From: Cetobacterium_A somerae | Lineage (GTDB): Bacteria > Fusobacteriota > Fusobacteriia > Fusobacteriales > Fusobacteriaceae | Strand: one strand, 5' to 3' | Length of the DNA: 64,000 nt | NCBI RefSeq assembly: GCF_044784365.2 | Contig: NZ_CP173065.2 | Part shown: piece by piece, positions 44,577 through 53,935 of the stretch | Layout of the letters: each line of letters starts with the position of its first letter | Numbering within the stretch: position 1 is the stretch's first letter | Program-made: the position numbers and the translations under genes | Notes under the pieces: generated by a model | Databases searched by the model: none | What the model saw: only the letters and a program-made list of their open reading frames with translations | What the model was told of the DNA's origin: nothing

Positions 44577-46496
44577 ATGAAAACAAAAGCAAAAGAGTTA
44601 CTAAAAACTATTTATGGATATGAAAATTTTAGAAAAGGACAAGATATAATTATAAATAATATCCTTTCTAAAAAAGATACTTTAGGTGTTATGTCAACTG
44701 GTGGTGGAAAATCTATCTGCTATCAAATTCCAGCTTTAATTTATCCTCACCTTACCATTGTTATCTCTCCTCTTATCTCCTTAATGAAAGATCAAGTAGA
44801 TTCTTTAAAATATTTAGGTGTAAGAGCTGGATTTTTAAACTCTACACTGAGTAAAGAGGAATATCTTAAATTAGTTCAAGGAGTTAGAAATAAAAGTATC
44901 AAAATTCTTTATATTGCACCAGAAAGATTAGCAAATGAAAAATTTATAAACTTTATAAAAAATATACAACTATCTATGATTGCTGTTGATGAAGCTCACT
45001 GTATTTCTCAATGGGGACATGACTTTAGAAAAAGTTATCTAGAAATTCCAGATTTTTTAAATAAAATCAATCAACGACCACAAATTTTAGCACTTACTGC
45101 CACTGCTACAAGTAAAGTTCGACAAGATATAATTGAAAAACTTAATTTACAAAATCCTAAAGTTTCTGTTGATGGATTTGACAGAGAAAATATTACTTTT
45201 AAAGTTGAAAAGGGAGTTGTTCCAGAAGCATTTATCAGTGAATATTTAAAAAGAAATTCAAAAAAATCTGGAATAATATACGCTGCTACTCGTAAAGAAG
45301 TTGATAATTTATATAGTTATTTACAACTTAAAGGATTTAGTGTGGGAAAATATCATGCTGGTTTAGATGAAAAAGAACGTACAGAGTTTCAGGATAAATT
45401 TTTAAGAGATGACGTTAAAGTTATGATTGCTACTAATGCTTTTGGAATGGGTATTGACAAATCTAATGTTAGGTATGTAATACATAGAAATATTCCAAAA
45501 GATTTGGAAAGTTACTATCAAGAAGCTGGAAGAGCCGGAAGAGATGGTGCGCCTTCTGAGGCAATACTACTTTTCTTCGAAGAAGATGTTTCTACTCAAG
45601 AGTTTCTAATTGAACAAAATGAAGAAAGTTCAAATCATTTAAAAAATACAAAAAGAAAAAAACTCGATCAAATGATTGATTATGCTTACTTAGAAAGTTG
45701 TTATAGAGAATACATTTTAAAGTATTTTGGTGATAAAAGAATTAAAAATTACTGTGGCAATTGTGGTAATTGTAAAAATTTTAAAGATGTTAAATCTTTT
45801 ACCCTAGATGCACAAAAGGTTTTTTCATGCATCGGTCGTACAAAAGAAAGTATTGGTATCTCTACTCTAACTAATATTTTAATGGGAAAAATTGATACAA
45901 AAATTGAAAGAAAGGAGTATTTTAAACTTACTACATTTGGAATTATGTCCTCTTATAATCGAACTAATCTTGAAGAGTTTATATACTATCTTATATCTGA
46001 AAACTATTTAGAACAAAGTGCCGGAAGTTTTCCCACACTCAAATTAACTCCTAAAGCCTTTGAAGTTTTAAAGAATATCAAAGCTGTATTTAGAAGAGTA
46101 AATGAATCTGTAACATTTGATTATTTTGAAGATCCACTTTTTGAAACATTAAATAACTTAAGAAAAGAGATTGCTCAAAAAGAGGGAGTTCCTCCCTATA
46201 TTATTTTTTCAGACTTAACTCTTATGGAAATGGCTGAAAAAAAGCCTCAAAATCGTTGGGAAATGTTAAAAATTAGAGGAATTGGTAATCAAAAGTTTAA
46301 AAATTACGGAGATCTTTTTTTAAAGACAATTAATAAACTTTCTCCCCAAGAAATCGATATGCTTTATGTAGATAATATTATTGATGAAAAGTATTTAGGT
46401 AATAAACAGCTCATAGAATTAAAAAAAGCTTTAAATACTGAAATTACAACTGATGAATTAAAAGAGATTTTAATAAAAACTCTTTTTACTAACTAA
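44577..46496 (+). CDS. recQ: ATP-dependent DNA helicase RecQ
   Basis: 639 aa. 3' to 5' helicase for recombination repair. MSTGGGKSICYQIPAL (Walker A), VDEAHCISQWGHDFR (DEAH box), ALTATAT, and motifs V-VI YYQEAGRAGRDG. A zinc-binding domain holds CYREYILKYFG ... CGNCGNCKNF. Then a winged helix and an HRDC-like tail (about 560-600). AAGGAAG lies before the ATG. Divergent from mnmH. 15 nt before the ABC permease gene. Confidence 0.93.
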   Translation: MKTKAKELLKTIYGYENFRKGQDIIINNILSKKDTLGVMSTGGGKSICYQIPALIYPHLTIVISPLISLMKDQVDSLKYLGVRAGFLNSTLSKEEYLKLVQGVRNKSIKILYIAPERLANEKFINFIKNIQLSMIAVDEAHCISQWGHDFRKSYLEIPDFLNKINQRPQILALTATATSKVRQDIIEKLNLQNPKVSVDGFDRENITFKVEKGVVPEAFISEYLKRNSKKSGIIYAATRKEVDNLYSYLQLKGFSVGKYHAGLDEKERTEFQDKFLRDDVKVMIATNAFGMGIDKSNVRYVIHRNIPKDLESYYQEAGRAGRDGAPSEAILLFFEEDVSTQEFLIEQNEESSNHLKNTKRKKLDQMIDYAYLESCYREYILKYFGDKRIKNYCGNCGNCKNFKDVKSFTLDAQKVFSCIGRTKESIGISTLTNILMGKIDTKIERKEYFKLTTFGIMSSYNRTNLEEFIYYLISENYLEQSAGSFPTLKLTPKAFEVLKNIKAVFRRVNESVTFDYFEDPLFETLNNLRKEIAQKEGVPPYIIFSDLTLMEMAEKKPQNRWEMLKIRGIGNQKFKNYGDLFLKTINKLSPQEIDMLYVDNIIDEKYLGNKQLIELKKALNTEITTDELKEILIKTLFTN

Positions 46497-46511
46497 CTAC
46501 GAGGTGAACTA

Positions 46512-47678
46512 ATGTTATTTGAATTTTTTATAGCTAAAAAACATATTTGCGAACATAAAAAACAAAGTTTTATTGGTATTATTGGTATTGCTATAGGTAT
46601 TATAGTTCTTACTGTATCTATTGGTATTTCAAATGGATTAAATAAAAATATGATCGATAGTATTCTTTCTCTATCTAGTCATGTTACTGTTATTGGCAAT
46701 GAAAACTTAAAAAATTATGATTCTTTAGAAAATACTTTTGAAAAATATCCAGAAGTTAAAGGAGTAATTCCTAAAGTTTCTAGTCAAGGAATTGTTAAAT
46801 ATAACGGAATTTTAGGAACTTATGTTTCTGGAGTTAAACTAGATGGATTAGATTTAAAAAAAGCTATTCCTGCTCTTAATTTAGAAAGTAAAATAAAAAG
46901 AGGAAGTATTGATTTATCAAATAAAAAAGGTGTTTTAATTGGAGAAGAACTTTTAAATAGAATTGGTGGTAACATTGGAGATCCTATTAATATAATTTCT
47001 GCAAATAATAAGGAATTACAATTAGAAATAATGGGAACTTTTCAAAGTGGATACTACGATTATGATTTATCAATGATTATTTTACCTCTTCAAACTGCCC
47101 AGTATATAACAGAAAGAGATGGAACAATTAGTTCAATCGATTTAATTTTAAAAAATCCATATGATGCTGATAAAATTTCTAATAAAATTTATTCTGATAC
47201 AGGTCTTTATAATAGAACTTGGGGAAGTCTAAATCAGAATCTTTTAAAAGCTCTTACTCTTGAAAAAACAGTAATGATTATAGGTTTCTCATTAATTGTT
47301 ATTATAGCTGGGTTTGTAGTTTGGGTAATTCTAAATACAATGGTAAGAGAAAAAATTAGATATATAGGAATTATGAGATCAGTTGGAATATCTCATAGCT
47401 CTATTATTAAAATATTTTTAATCCAAGGAATAATCTTAGGTTTAACTGGAATTGTTTTCGGAGTTGCTATATCTTTGTTTTTACTTTGGTATATTAAAAC
47501 ATACTCTCTTCCAGGTATATCTTCTATATATTATTTAACAAAAGTTCCAATAGAGTTATCGTTAAAAGAGTTACTAACTATTGTAGGAGCTAATATATTA
47601 TTGATATTCTTATCTAGTGTATTTCCTGCATATAGAGCTGGAAAATTAAAAATTGTGGAGGCTTTAAGACATGACTAA
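46512..47678 (+). CDS. ABC transporter permease, LolC/LolE (FtsX) type
   Basis: 388 aa. One N-terminal helix (about 20-42), a large periplasmic MacB-like domain (about 45-240), and three C-terminal helices (about 255-380) ending FPAYRAGKLKIVEALRHD, the usual FtsX-family end. With LolD next door it most likely releases lipoproteins from the inner membrane for transport to the outer membrane. Only one permease gene is present, so a homodimer or LolF-like arrangement is likely. Overlaps the ATPase by 8 nt. MacB-like drug or peptide export is the alternative. Confidence 0.82.
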   Translation: MLFEFFIAKKHICEHKKQSFIGIIGIAIGIIVLTVSIGISNGLNKNMIDSILSLSSHVTVIGNENLKNYDSLENTFEKYPEVKGVIPKVSSQGIVKYNGILGTYVSGVKLDGLDLKKAIPALNLESKIKRGSIDLSNKKGVLIGEELLNRIGGNIGDPINIISANNKELQLEIMGTFQSGYYDYDLSMIILPLQTAQYITERDGTISSIDLILKNPYDADKISNKIYSDTGLYNRTWGSLNQNLLKALTLEKTVMIIGFSLIVIIAGFVVWVILNTMVREKIRYIGIMRSVGISHSSIIKIFLIQGIILGLTGIVFGVAISLFLLWYIKTYSLPGISSIYYLTKVPIELSLKELLTIVGANILLIFLSSVFPAYRAGKLKIVEALRHD

Positions 47679-48351
47679 AAACATTGTACTTGAATTAAAA
47701 AATATTTGTAAAAACTATTCAACTAAAACAGAAACTTTAGAAATTATTAAAAACTTAAACTTACAAATTGAAGAGGGTGATTTTATATCTATTCTTGGAC
47801 AATCTGGTTCAGGAAAAACTACCTTATTAAACTTAATTGGTCTTTTAGATTCTCCTACTTCTGGAAATATTTATATTGATAATGAAAATATTTCTGTAAA
47901 TAGTTCTAATATTGATTTAGTACGAAATAAAAAAATTGGTTTTGTTTTTCAATTTCATTATCTTTTACCAGAATTCACTGCTTTAGAAAATGTTATGATA
48001 CCCGCTCTAACTCAAGATTATTCTAAAAAGAAAGAGATTGAGAAAAGAGCTCTTGAACTTCTTAAAGAGGTTGGAGTCGATCATAGAGCCAATCATAAAC
48101 CAACTGAACTTTCTGGTGGAGAGAAACAAAGAGTGGCTATTGCTAGAGCTCTAATAAACAATCCTAAAATTTTACTTTTAGATGAGCCTACTGGAAACTT
48201 AGATAATGAGACAAGTGAAAAAATTTTTAATATTTTCAAACAAATTAATAGCAAAAAACGTCAAACAATTATAACAGTAACACATTCAAGAGAGCTTGCT
48301 GAGATATCTAATAAAAAATTATTCTTAAAAAAAGGAATTCTTTCAGAATAA
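47671..48351 (+). CDS. lolD: ABC transporter ATPase, LolD-like
   Basis: 226 aa. Walker A LGQSGSGKTTLLNLIG, Q-loop FVFQFHYLLPEFTALENVMIP (close to LolD), signature LSGGEKQRVAIARAL, Walker B LLLDEPTGNLD and the H-loop VTHS. Powers the preceding permease. Overlap with it by 8 nt makes the pair obligately co-expressed. HPF follows after a 52-nt gap. Confidence 0.87.
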   Translation: MTKNIVLELKNICKNYSTKTETLEIIKNLNLQIEEGDFISILGQSGSGKTTLLNLIGLLDSPTSGNIYIDNENISVNSSNIDLVRNKKIGFVFQFHYLLPEFTALENVMIPALTQDYSKKKEIEKRALELLKEVGVDHRANHKPTELSGGEKQRVAIARALINNPKILLLDEPTGNLDNETSEKIFNIFKQINSKKRQTIITVTHSRELAEISNKKLFLKKGILSE

Positions 48352-48403
48352 AGGTATAGATAGAGTAAGAAAGCTACATAAATATCCATAAGGGGTGGTT
48401 TGT

Positions 48404-48964
48404 ATGAGAATAAACTATAATACTAACGGAGATCTTGTTATTACTGACGCCATCAAAAGTCATTGTGAAAAGAATTTTTCTAAATTAAAAAAATTCTTCG
48501 ATAACATCTTAACTGTAAACGTTACTTTATCTGCTACAAAATCAAAAACAGGACCTCTACAAAGAGTCGATGCCAGAGTTCATGTAAACGGAAATGTGAT
48601 TAAAGGTGTTTATACAGATGACGACCTTTATAATGCAATAGATCGTGTAACTGAAATTTTAGCAAAACAAATTAAAAAGCATAAGGAAAAATTAAGAGAT
48701 AATAACCACTCTTCACCTAATATTCCTACTGCTAAAAAAATTACATTCGAATCTTCTGATAACTCAATTACTGTTGAATTTACGAAAAAAATTGAGAGTA
48801 TCACAGTTAATCCTAGACCTATGGATGTAGAAGAAGCTATATTACAATTAGAAGCTTTAAATAAAGACTTCTATGTTTTTACAAATTCAGAAACTGGTGA
48901 TATGAATATCGTTTATAAAAAAAGAAATGGAGATTACGGTCACGTAGAACCTGCTCATTTCTAA
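48404..48964 (+). CDS. hpf: Ribosome hibernation promoting factor, long form
   Basis: 186 aa. N-terminal S30AE domain (about 1-100): MRINYNTNGDLVITDAIK and FFDNILTVNVTLSA. C-terminal dimerising domain (about 125-186): KKIESITVNPRPMDVEEAILQ and FYVFTNSETGDMNIVYKRRNGDYGHVEP-like end. The long form makes 100S ribosome dimers in stationary phase. ATG at 48404 follows the AGGGGTGG site by about 5 nt; a GTG three codons earlier lies inside that site. Ends in a terminator. Confidence 0.93.
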   Translation: MRINYNTNGDLVITDAIKSHCEKNFSKLKKFFDNILTVNVTLSATKSKTGPLQRVDARVHVNGNVIKGVYTDDDLYNAIDRVTEILAKQIKKHKEKLRDNNHSSPNIPTAKKITFESSDNSITVEFTKKIESITVNPRPMDVEEAILQLEALNKDFYVFTNSETGDMNIVYKKRNGDYGHVEPAHF

Positions 48965-48972
48965 AAAAATTT

Positions 48973-49003
48973 AAGAATCCTAGTCTAGCTAGGATTCTTT
49001 TTT
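48973..49003 (+). terminator. Terminator after hpf
   Basis: 11-bp stem AAGAATCCTAG (48973-48983) with 48989-48999, then a T-rich tail. Confidence 0.9.
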
Positions 49004-49012
49004 ATTTATAAC

Positions 49013-49030
49013 AAATAAACTGGTTTATTT
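49013..49030. repeat. Palindrome before potA, possible operator
   Basis: AAATAAAC-TG-GTTTATTT, a perfect 8-bp dyad with a 2-bp centre, about 65 bp before potA. AT-rich, so could be chance; regulator unknown. Confidence 0.35.
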
Positions 49031-49094
49031 TATTTGTTAAATGTGATAGAATATTATTATTGTGAACAAATTTATTATATATTAGGAGGTAAAA

Positions 49095-50213
49095 TTGAAA
49101 AAAACAGATATTAAAATTGTCGATATTAAGAAAAGTTTCGACGGAGTTGATGTTTTAAAAAATATTAACTTAAATATTAAAGATGGAGAGTTTTTTTCTA
49201 TTTTGGGTCCATCTGGATGTGGTAAGACTACTCTTTTAAGAATGATTGCAGGATTTATAACTCCTGATAGTGGAGCAATCTATTTAGGAGATGAGAATAT
49301 AGTTGAATTAGCCCCAAATAAAAGGAACGTAAATACAATCTTCCAAAAATATGCTTTGTTTCCTCATTTAACAGTTTATGAAAATGTAGCCTTTCCTCTT
49401 AGGTTAAAAAAGGTTGATGAGAAAACAATTGATATTGAAGTAAAAAGATTCATCGAACTTGTTGATTTAAAAGATCATATGTACAAAAAGCCTAATCAAC
49501 TTTCTGGTGGACAACAACAAAGAGTTTCAATTGCTAGAGCTCTTATCAATAAACCTGGTGTTTTACTGTTAGATGAACCTTTATCAGCATTAGACGCTAA
49601 GTTAAGACAGAATCTTTTAATTGAGCTTGATAATATTCATGATGAAGTAGGAATAACTTTTATTTTCATTACACACGATCAACAAGAAGCACTATCGATC
49701 TCTGATCGTATTGCAGTTATGAATAAAGGAGAGATTTTACAAGTAGGAACTCCTGCTGAAGTTTATGAAGCTCCTGCTGATTCATTTGTAGCTGATTTTA
49801 TTGGTGAAAATAACTTTTTTGAAGGTGTGGTAACTGAAATTTTTGATGAAACATATGGAAAAATTCAAAGTGAATCTCTAGGTGAATTAATTTTTGAATT
49901 AGATAAACCTGTTAAAGTTGGAGATAAAATCAGAGTTTCAATAAGACCTGAAAAAATTAGAGTTTCTAAACATATACCTACTGGACTTTCAAATAAACAC
50001 AATACTTTAAAAGTTTATGTAGACGAACTTATTTACTCAGGATTCCAAAGTAAATATTTTGTTTGGGTAAATGGTGATAAGAATATTCTATTTAAAGCTT
50101 TTAAACAGCACGCTGTTTATTTTGATGAAGAAGACAATGATACAATACACTGGGATGAAGATGCCTATATATCTTGGCATGCTGATGATAGCTTCTTAGT
50201 TGAGGTGATATAA
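49095..50213 (+). CDS. potA: Spermidine/putrescine ABC transporter ATPase
   Basis: 372 aa. Walker A LGPSGCGKTTLLRMIAG, Q-loop TIFQKYALFPHLTVYENVAFPL, signature LSGGQQQRVSIARAL, Walker B LLLDEPLSALD. The TOBE domain (about 270-372) is present. PotA is chosen over other CUT-type ATPases because PotB and PotC follow directly. TTG start at 49095; AGGAGG lies 5 nt before. Polyamine import fits the decarboxylase-arginase at 7 kb, but transport direction and substrate are by family. Confidence 0.9.
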   Translation: MKKTDIKIVDIKKSFDGVDVLKNINLNIKDGEFFSILGPSGCGKTTLLRMIAGFITPDSGAIYLGDENIVELAPNKRNVNTIFQKYALFPHLTVYENVAFPLRLKKVDEKTIDIEVKRFIELVDLKDHMYKKPNQLSGGQQQRVSIARALINKPGVLLLDEPLSALDAKLRQNLLIELDNIHDEVGITFIFITHDQQEALSISDRIAVMNKGEILQVGTPAEVYEAPADSFVADFIGENNFFEGVVTEIFDETYGKIQSESLGELIFELDKPVKVGDKIRVSIRPEKIRVSKHIPTGLSNKHNTLKVYVDELIYSGFQSKYFVWVNGDKNILFKAFKQHAVYFDEEDNDTIHWDEDAYISWHADDSFLVEVI

Positions 50214-51059
50214 TTGAAAAAAATATCTTCTGGAAGTTTTTACAGTATTCCTTTAACTCTTTGGATGTCTGTATTCTTTGTCATTCCAATGCTTATTGTT
50301 TTAAGTTATGCTTTTTTAACAAAAGGAACTTATGGTGGAGTTCAAATGATCTTCACTCTCAAAAATTTCAATGTATTTTTTGAGCCTATATTTTTGAAAA
50401 TATTATTTAGAACAATATATATATCTATAGCTGTGACTTTTATAACAGTACTTTTAGCTGTCCCTACTGCATACTTTATTGCTAGGTCTAAATTTAGACA
50501 AGAATTACTTATCCTTGTTATTATTCCATTTTGGACTAATTTTCTAATTAGAATATATGCTTGGATATCAATCTTAGGTTCAAATGGATTTTTAAATACA
50601 TTTTTAATTAAATTAGGAATAATTGAAACTCCATTAAAGCTATTATATAATACTGGATCGGTTATTTTAATAACTGTTTATACTAGTTTACCCTTTGCTA
50701 TATTACCACTTTATGCAATTATTGAAAAATTTGATTTTTCTCTAGTTGAAGCTGCAAGAGATTTAGGAGCTACTAATAGTCAAGCTTTTAGAAAAGTATT
50801 TTTACCAAATATTAAATCTGGTATCATTACAGCTATTTTATTTACTTTTATTCCTGCAATGGGATCATACGCAATCCCTAAGCTTGTGGGTGGTACTCAG
50901 GCTACTATGCTTGGAAATATCATTGCCCAACATTTAACTGTAACAAGAAACTGGCCTTTAGCCTCTGCTATATCTGCTATGCTTATCTTAGTTACATCAA
51001 TTGCTCTATTAATTTTTATGAGAGCTGAAAAAAAGTCTAAGGAGGTAAGTGATGAATAG
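50214..51059 (+). CDS. potB: Spermidine/putrescine ABC transporter permease PotB
   Basis: 281 aa, six membrane segments. The EAA loop VEAARDLGATNSQAFRKVFLP near residue 178 contacts PotA. Starts with TTG right after the potA stop (no gap) with GAGGTGA upstream. Overlaps potC by about 8 nt. Inner membrane. Confidence 0.9.
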   Translation: MKKISSGSFYSIPLTLWMSVFFVIPMLIVLSYAFLTKGTYGGVQMIFTLKNFNVFFEPIFLKILFRTIYISIAVTFITVLLAVPTAYFIARSKFRQELLILVIIPFWTNFLIRIYAWISILGSNGFLNTFLIKLGIIETPLKLLYNTGSVILITVYTSLPFAILPLYAIIEKFDFSLVEAARDLGATNSQAFRKVFLPNIKSGIITAILFTFIPAMGSYAIPKLVGGTQATMLGNIIAQHLTVTRNWPLASAISAMLILVTSIALLIFMRAEKKSKEVSDE

Positions 51060-51825
51060 AAGAAGAACATCTTTATTTTTCTTTATTCTTTCTATGATAT
51101 TCTTTTATTTACCACTAGTAATTCTTGTTATGTATTCCTTTAACGAAGGTAGATCTAGTACTTGGCAAGGGTTCTCAATGAAATGGTATAAAGAGCTATT
51201 TTTATATTCTGATAATATTTGGAAAGCTTTTAAATATAGTTTAATAATCGGAGTTTTATCTAGTACAATATCGACACTAATTGGAACTTTAGGAGCTATT
51301 GGTATACATTGGTATAACTTTAAACATAAAAATTATTTAAAAGTTATTACTTTTTTACCTTTAGTTATTCCCGATATAATTCTAGGAGTTTCTCTTTTAA
51401 TTATGTTTGCTACAGTAAAGTTAGAATTAGGATTAACTAGTATTTTTATAGCCCATACAACATTTAATATACCTTTTGTTTTATTTATTGTTTTATCTAG
51501 ACTTGGAGAGTTTGACTACTCTATTGTTGAGGCTGCTTATGATCTTGGTGCTAATGAGTTTCAAACATTGAAAAAGGTAATTTTACCTATGTTAATGCCT
51601 GCTATAATATCTGGATTTTTAATGGCTTTAACTTTATCATTTGATGATTTCGTTACAACGTTCTTTGTTGCTGGACCTGGATCTTCTACATTACCATTAA
51701 GAATATACTCTATGATAAGGTTAGGAGTTTCTCCAGTTGTAAATGCATTGTCTGTATTACTTATTGTTTTATCCATAGCTTTAACCCTATCTACAAAAAG
51801 TTTACAAAAGTACTTTGTAAAATAG
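51052..51825 (+). CDS. potC: Spermidine/putrescine ABC transporter permease PotC
   Basis: 257 aa, six membrane segments. EAA loop VEAAYDLGANEFQTLKKVILP near residue 162, followed by DDFVTTFFVAGPGSSTLPLRIYS, typical of PotC. ATG 51052 has GGAGG 6 nt before; a GTG one codon earlier is less likely. The usual potD (binding protein) does not follow; the next gene is a cyclophilin with its own promoter. Confidence 0.9.
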   Translation: MNRRRTSLFFFILSMIFFYLPLVILVMYSFNEGRSSTWQGFSMKWYKELFLYSDNIWKAFKYSLIIGVLSSTISTLIGTLGAIGIHWYNFKHKNYLKVITFLPLVIPDIILGVSLLIMFATVKLELGLTSIFIAHTTFNIPFVLFIVLSRLGEFDYSIVEAAYDLGANEFQTLKKVILPMLMPAIISGFLMALTLSFDDFVTTFFVAGPGSSTLPLRIYSMIRLGVSPVVNALSVLLIVLSIALTLSTKSLQKYFVK

Positions 51826-51843
51826 GTTTTTATATAGTATAAT
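51815..51843 (+). promoter_or_regulatory. Promoter of the cyclophilin lipoprotein gene
   Basis: -35 TTGTAA (51815-51820), 17-bp spacer, perfect -10 TATAAT (51838-51843), overlapping the potC stop. Confidence 0.7.
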
Positions 51844-51870
51844 ACTAGCAGAAAAAACAGGAGGGCATAT

Positions 51871-52656
51871 ATGAAAAAAATCATTAAATTACTATCTCTA
51901 GTAGTGATGTTAGCTGTAATGGTGAGTTGTTCATCTACTAGTAAAACTCAAGCAGTAAAATATAACGATATTAGAGCTACTTTTGTAACAACACAAGGGG
52001 ATATTAGTTTCTATTTATATCCAGAAGCTTCCCCAGTAACTGTAGCTAATTTTATAAACCTTGCAAAAAGAGGATTCTATGACAATACAAAAATTCATAG
52101 AGCTGTAGAAAATTTTGTGGTTCAAGGTGGAGACCCTACTGGAAGAGGAGATGGAGGACCTGGTTATTCTATTCCTGATGAATTCTCTAAATGGTTAGAT
52201 TTCTATCAACCAGGAATGTTAGCAATGGCAAATACAGGACCTGAAACAGGAGGATCTCAATTCTTCTTTACTCTTTATCCTGCTGATTGGCTAAACAATA
52301 AGCATACTATATTTGGAGAATATATTGAAGAAAAAGATTTCAACAATATCAAAAAATTAGAAGTTGGAGATGTTATTAAAGAGATTAAATTTACAGGAGA
52401 TGTTGATTTATTCTTATCTTTACATAAAGCACAAGTAGAAGAGTGGAATGCTACATTAGATAAAAATTTCCCAAATTTAAAGAAATATCCTATAAAGGAT
52501 AAAAATGAATTCAGTGGAGAATCTCAAGCATACTATGATGAGCTTCAAAGAATTTATACAAAGAAAGATCAAAAAGAAGAAGAAGAAAAGGAATGGTTCA
52601 TTCCTAGATTTATAAGAGCTACTGAGAAAAAAATAAAAGATTCAAAAAATAATTAA
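51871..52656 (+). CDS. Cyclophilin-type peptidyl-prolyl isomerase lipoprotein
   Basis: 261 aa. Signal with lipobox MVSCSS (Cys20-21 region), so the mature protein is lipid-anchored in the periplasm or outer membrane. Cyclophilin domain (about 35-185): FVVQGGDPTGRGDGGPGY, MLAMANTGPETGGSQFFFTL. A lysine-rich tail (about 190-261) is extra to the core. Folding helper for exported proteins. Ends in a shared terminator. Confidence 0.9.
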   Translation: MKKIIKLLSLVVMLAVMVSCSSTSKTQAVKYNDIRATFVTTQGDISFYLYPEASPVTVANFINLAKRGFYDNTKIHRAVENFVVQGGDPTGRGDGGPGYSIPDEFSKWLDFYQPGMLAMANTGPETGGSQFFFTLYPADWLNNKHTIFGEYIEEKDFNNIKKLEVGDVIKEIKFTGDVDLFLSLHKAQVEEWNATLDKNFPNLKKYPIKDKNEFSGESQAYYDELQRIYTKKDQKEEEEKEWFIPRFIRATEKKIKDSKNN

Positions 52657-52661
52657 TTAAA

Positions 52662-52690
52662 TAAAAAAAGAGGCATTGCCTCTTTTTTTA
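52662..52690. terminator. Bidirectional terminator
   Basis: GAGGC stem extended by flanking A/T tracts (52663-52674 with 52678-52689), ATT loop. Serves cyclophilin and U32 genes. Confidence 0.88.
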
Positions 52691-53920
52691 TTACTCTTGA
52701 GTTTCTTTAACTCTTCTAATCATATCCATAGCTTCAAATCCACCCTCTAAAACTACCTTTACAGTTGAATTTGGATTAGCAGCTTCTACAACTTCTTCTC
52801 CTGCTTTAGTTATTAAAGTCATCTTAGGCATTACAATAACTCTAGGTTTTCCTGAAGTAGTTATAACTTCTAAAGATTCTCCTGCTAAAACTCTATTTCT
52901 AATTCCTAAAACATATTCATTTTCTCCAATTTTTTCCTCTATTTTAGCAACTAATTGGTGTGTTTGACTATAAGAATTTCTATCATTATAGTTATTAGCT
53001 TCTGCTCCTGGTTGCCCATGATAGAACCCTTGAGTGTATGATCTATTAGATGTTGATTGAATCTCTTCCATCCAAGTTGGGTCATACTCATATTCTCCTG
53101 CATAATATTTATTTATTGCTTCTTTATATACTTTTACAGCATTTGAAACATAATAAATACCTTTCATTCTACCCTCAATTTTTAAAGAGTCTACTCCTAA
53201 ATCAAGAATTTTATCTATAATCTCTATTGTACATAAATCTTTTGAGTTGAATATATACGTTCCTCTTTCATCCTCATAAACAGGCATATACTCATTTGGT
53301 CTTGTTTCTTCAACTAAATTATACTTCCATCTACATGATTGAGCACAATCTCCTCTATTAGCATCTCTACCAGTCATATAGTTACTTAGTAAACATCTTC
53401 CAGAAACTGACATGCACATTGCTCCGTGAACAAATACTTCTAACTCAATATCAGGTACTTTAGCTCTTATTTCAGCAATGTTATCTAAAGATATTTCTCT
53501 TGCTAAAACTACTCTTTTAGCTCCTAAATCTTTCCACATTTTTACTGAACGCCAGTTAGTATTGCTTGCTTGAGTACTTACACTTATATTTAAGTTAGTG
53601 TGTTCTTTTACAACTTGGAATACTCCTAAGTCTGCAACTATTACACCATCTACTCCAATCTCTTCTAAATATTTTACATAATCTGGTAATAACTCTAATT
53701 CATTATTATGAGGTATTATATTAAGAGCTACATATACTCTTTTTTCCATTGAATGTGCATATTCAACAGCCTCTTTTAACTCCTCATCATTAAAGTTGTG
53801 ACTTCCAGCTCTTAGGTTAAACATTTTTCCTCCTAAGAATACTGCGTCTGCTCCATAATGGAAAGCCATTTTTAACTTTTCCATATTTCCTGCTGGAGCT
53901 AATAATTCTGCTCTTTTCAT
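52691..53920 (-). CDS. Peptidase U32-family protein (TrhP/YegQ-like)
   Basis: 409 aa. Opening ELLAPAGNMEKLKMAFHYGADAVFLGG and the U32 core EVFVHGAMCMSVSGRCLLS, then RGDCAQSCRWKY with conserved Cys. Though named as peptidases, YegQ/TrhP-type members help make 5-hydroxyuridine in tRNA, and RlhA modifies 23S rRNA. A tRNA-modification role is thus the best guess here. Last gene of the minus-strand run, 15 nt after dnaB. Confidence 0.85.
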   Translation of the reverse strand: MKRAELLAPAGNMEKLKMAFHYGADAVFLGGKMFNLRAGSHNFNDEELKEAVEYAHSMEKRVYVALNIIPHNNELELLPDYVKYLEEIGVDGVIVADLGVFQVVKEHTNLNISVSTQASNTNWRSVKMWKDLGAKRVVLAREISLDNIAEIRAKVPDIELEVFVHGAMCMSVSGRCLLSNYMTGRDANRGDCAQSCRWKYNLVEETRPNEYMPVYEDERGTYIFNSKDLCTIEIIDKILDLGVDSLKIEGRMKGIYYVSNAVKVYKEAINKYYAGEYEYDPTWMEEIQSTSNRSYTQGFYHGQPGAEANNYNDRNSYSQTHQLVAKIEEKIGENEYVLGIRNRVLAGESLEVITTSGKPRVIVMPKMTLITKAGEEVVEAANPNSTVKVVLEGGFEAMDMIRRVKETQE

Positions 53921-53935
53921 TTTTTTCTCACCTTT

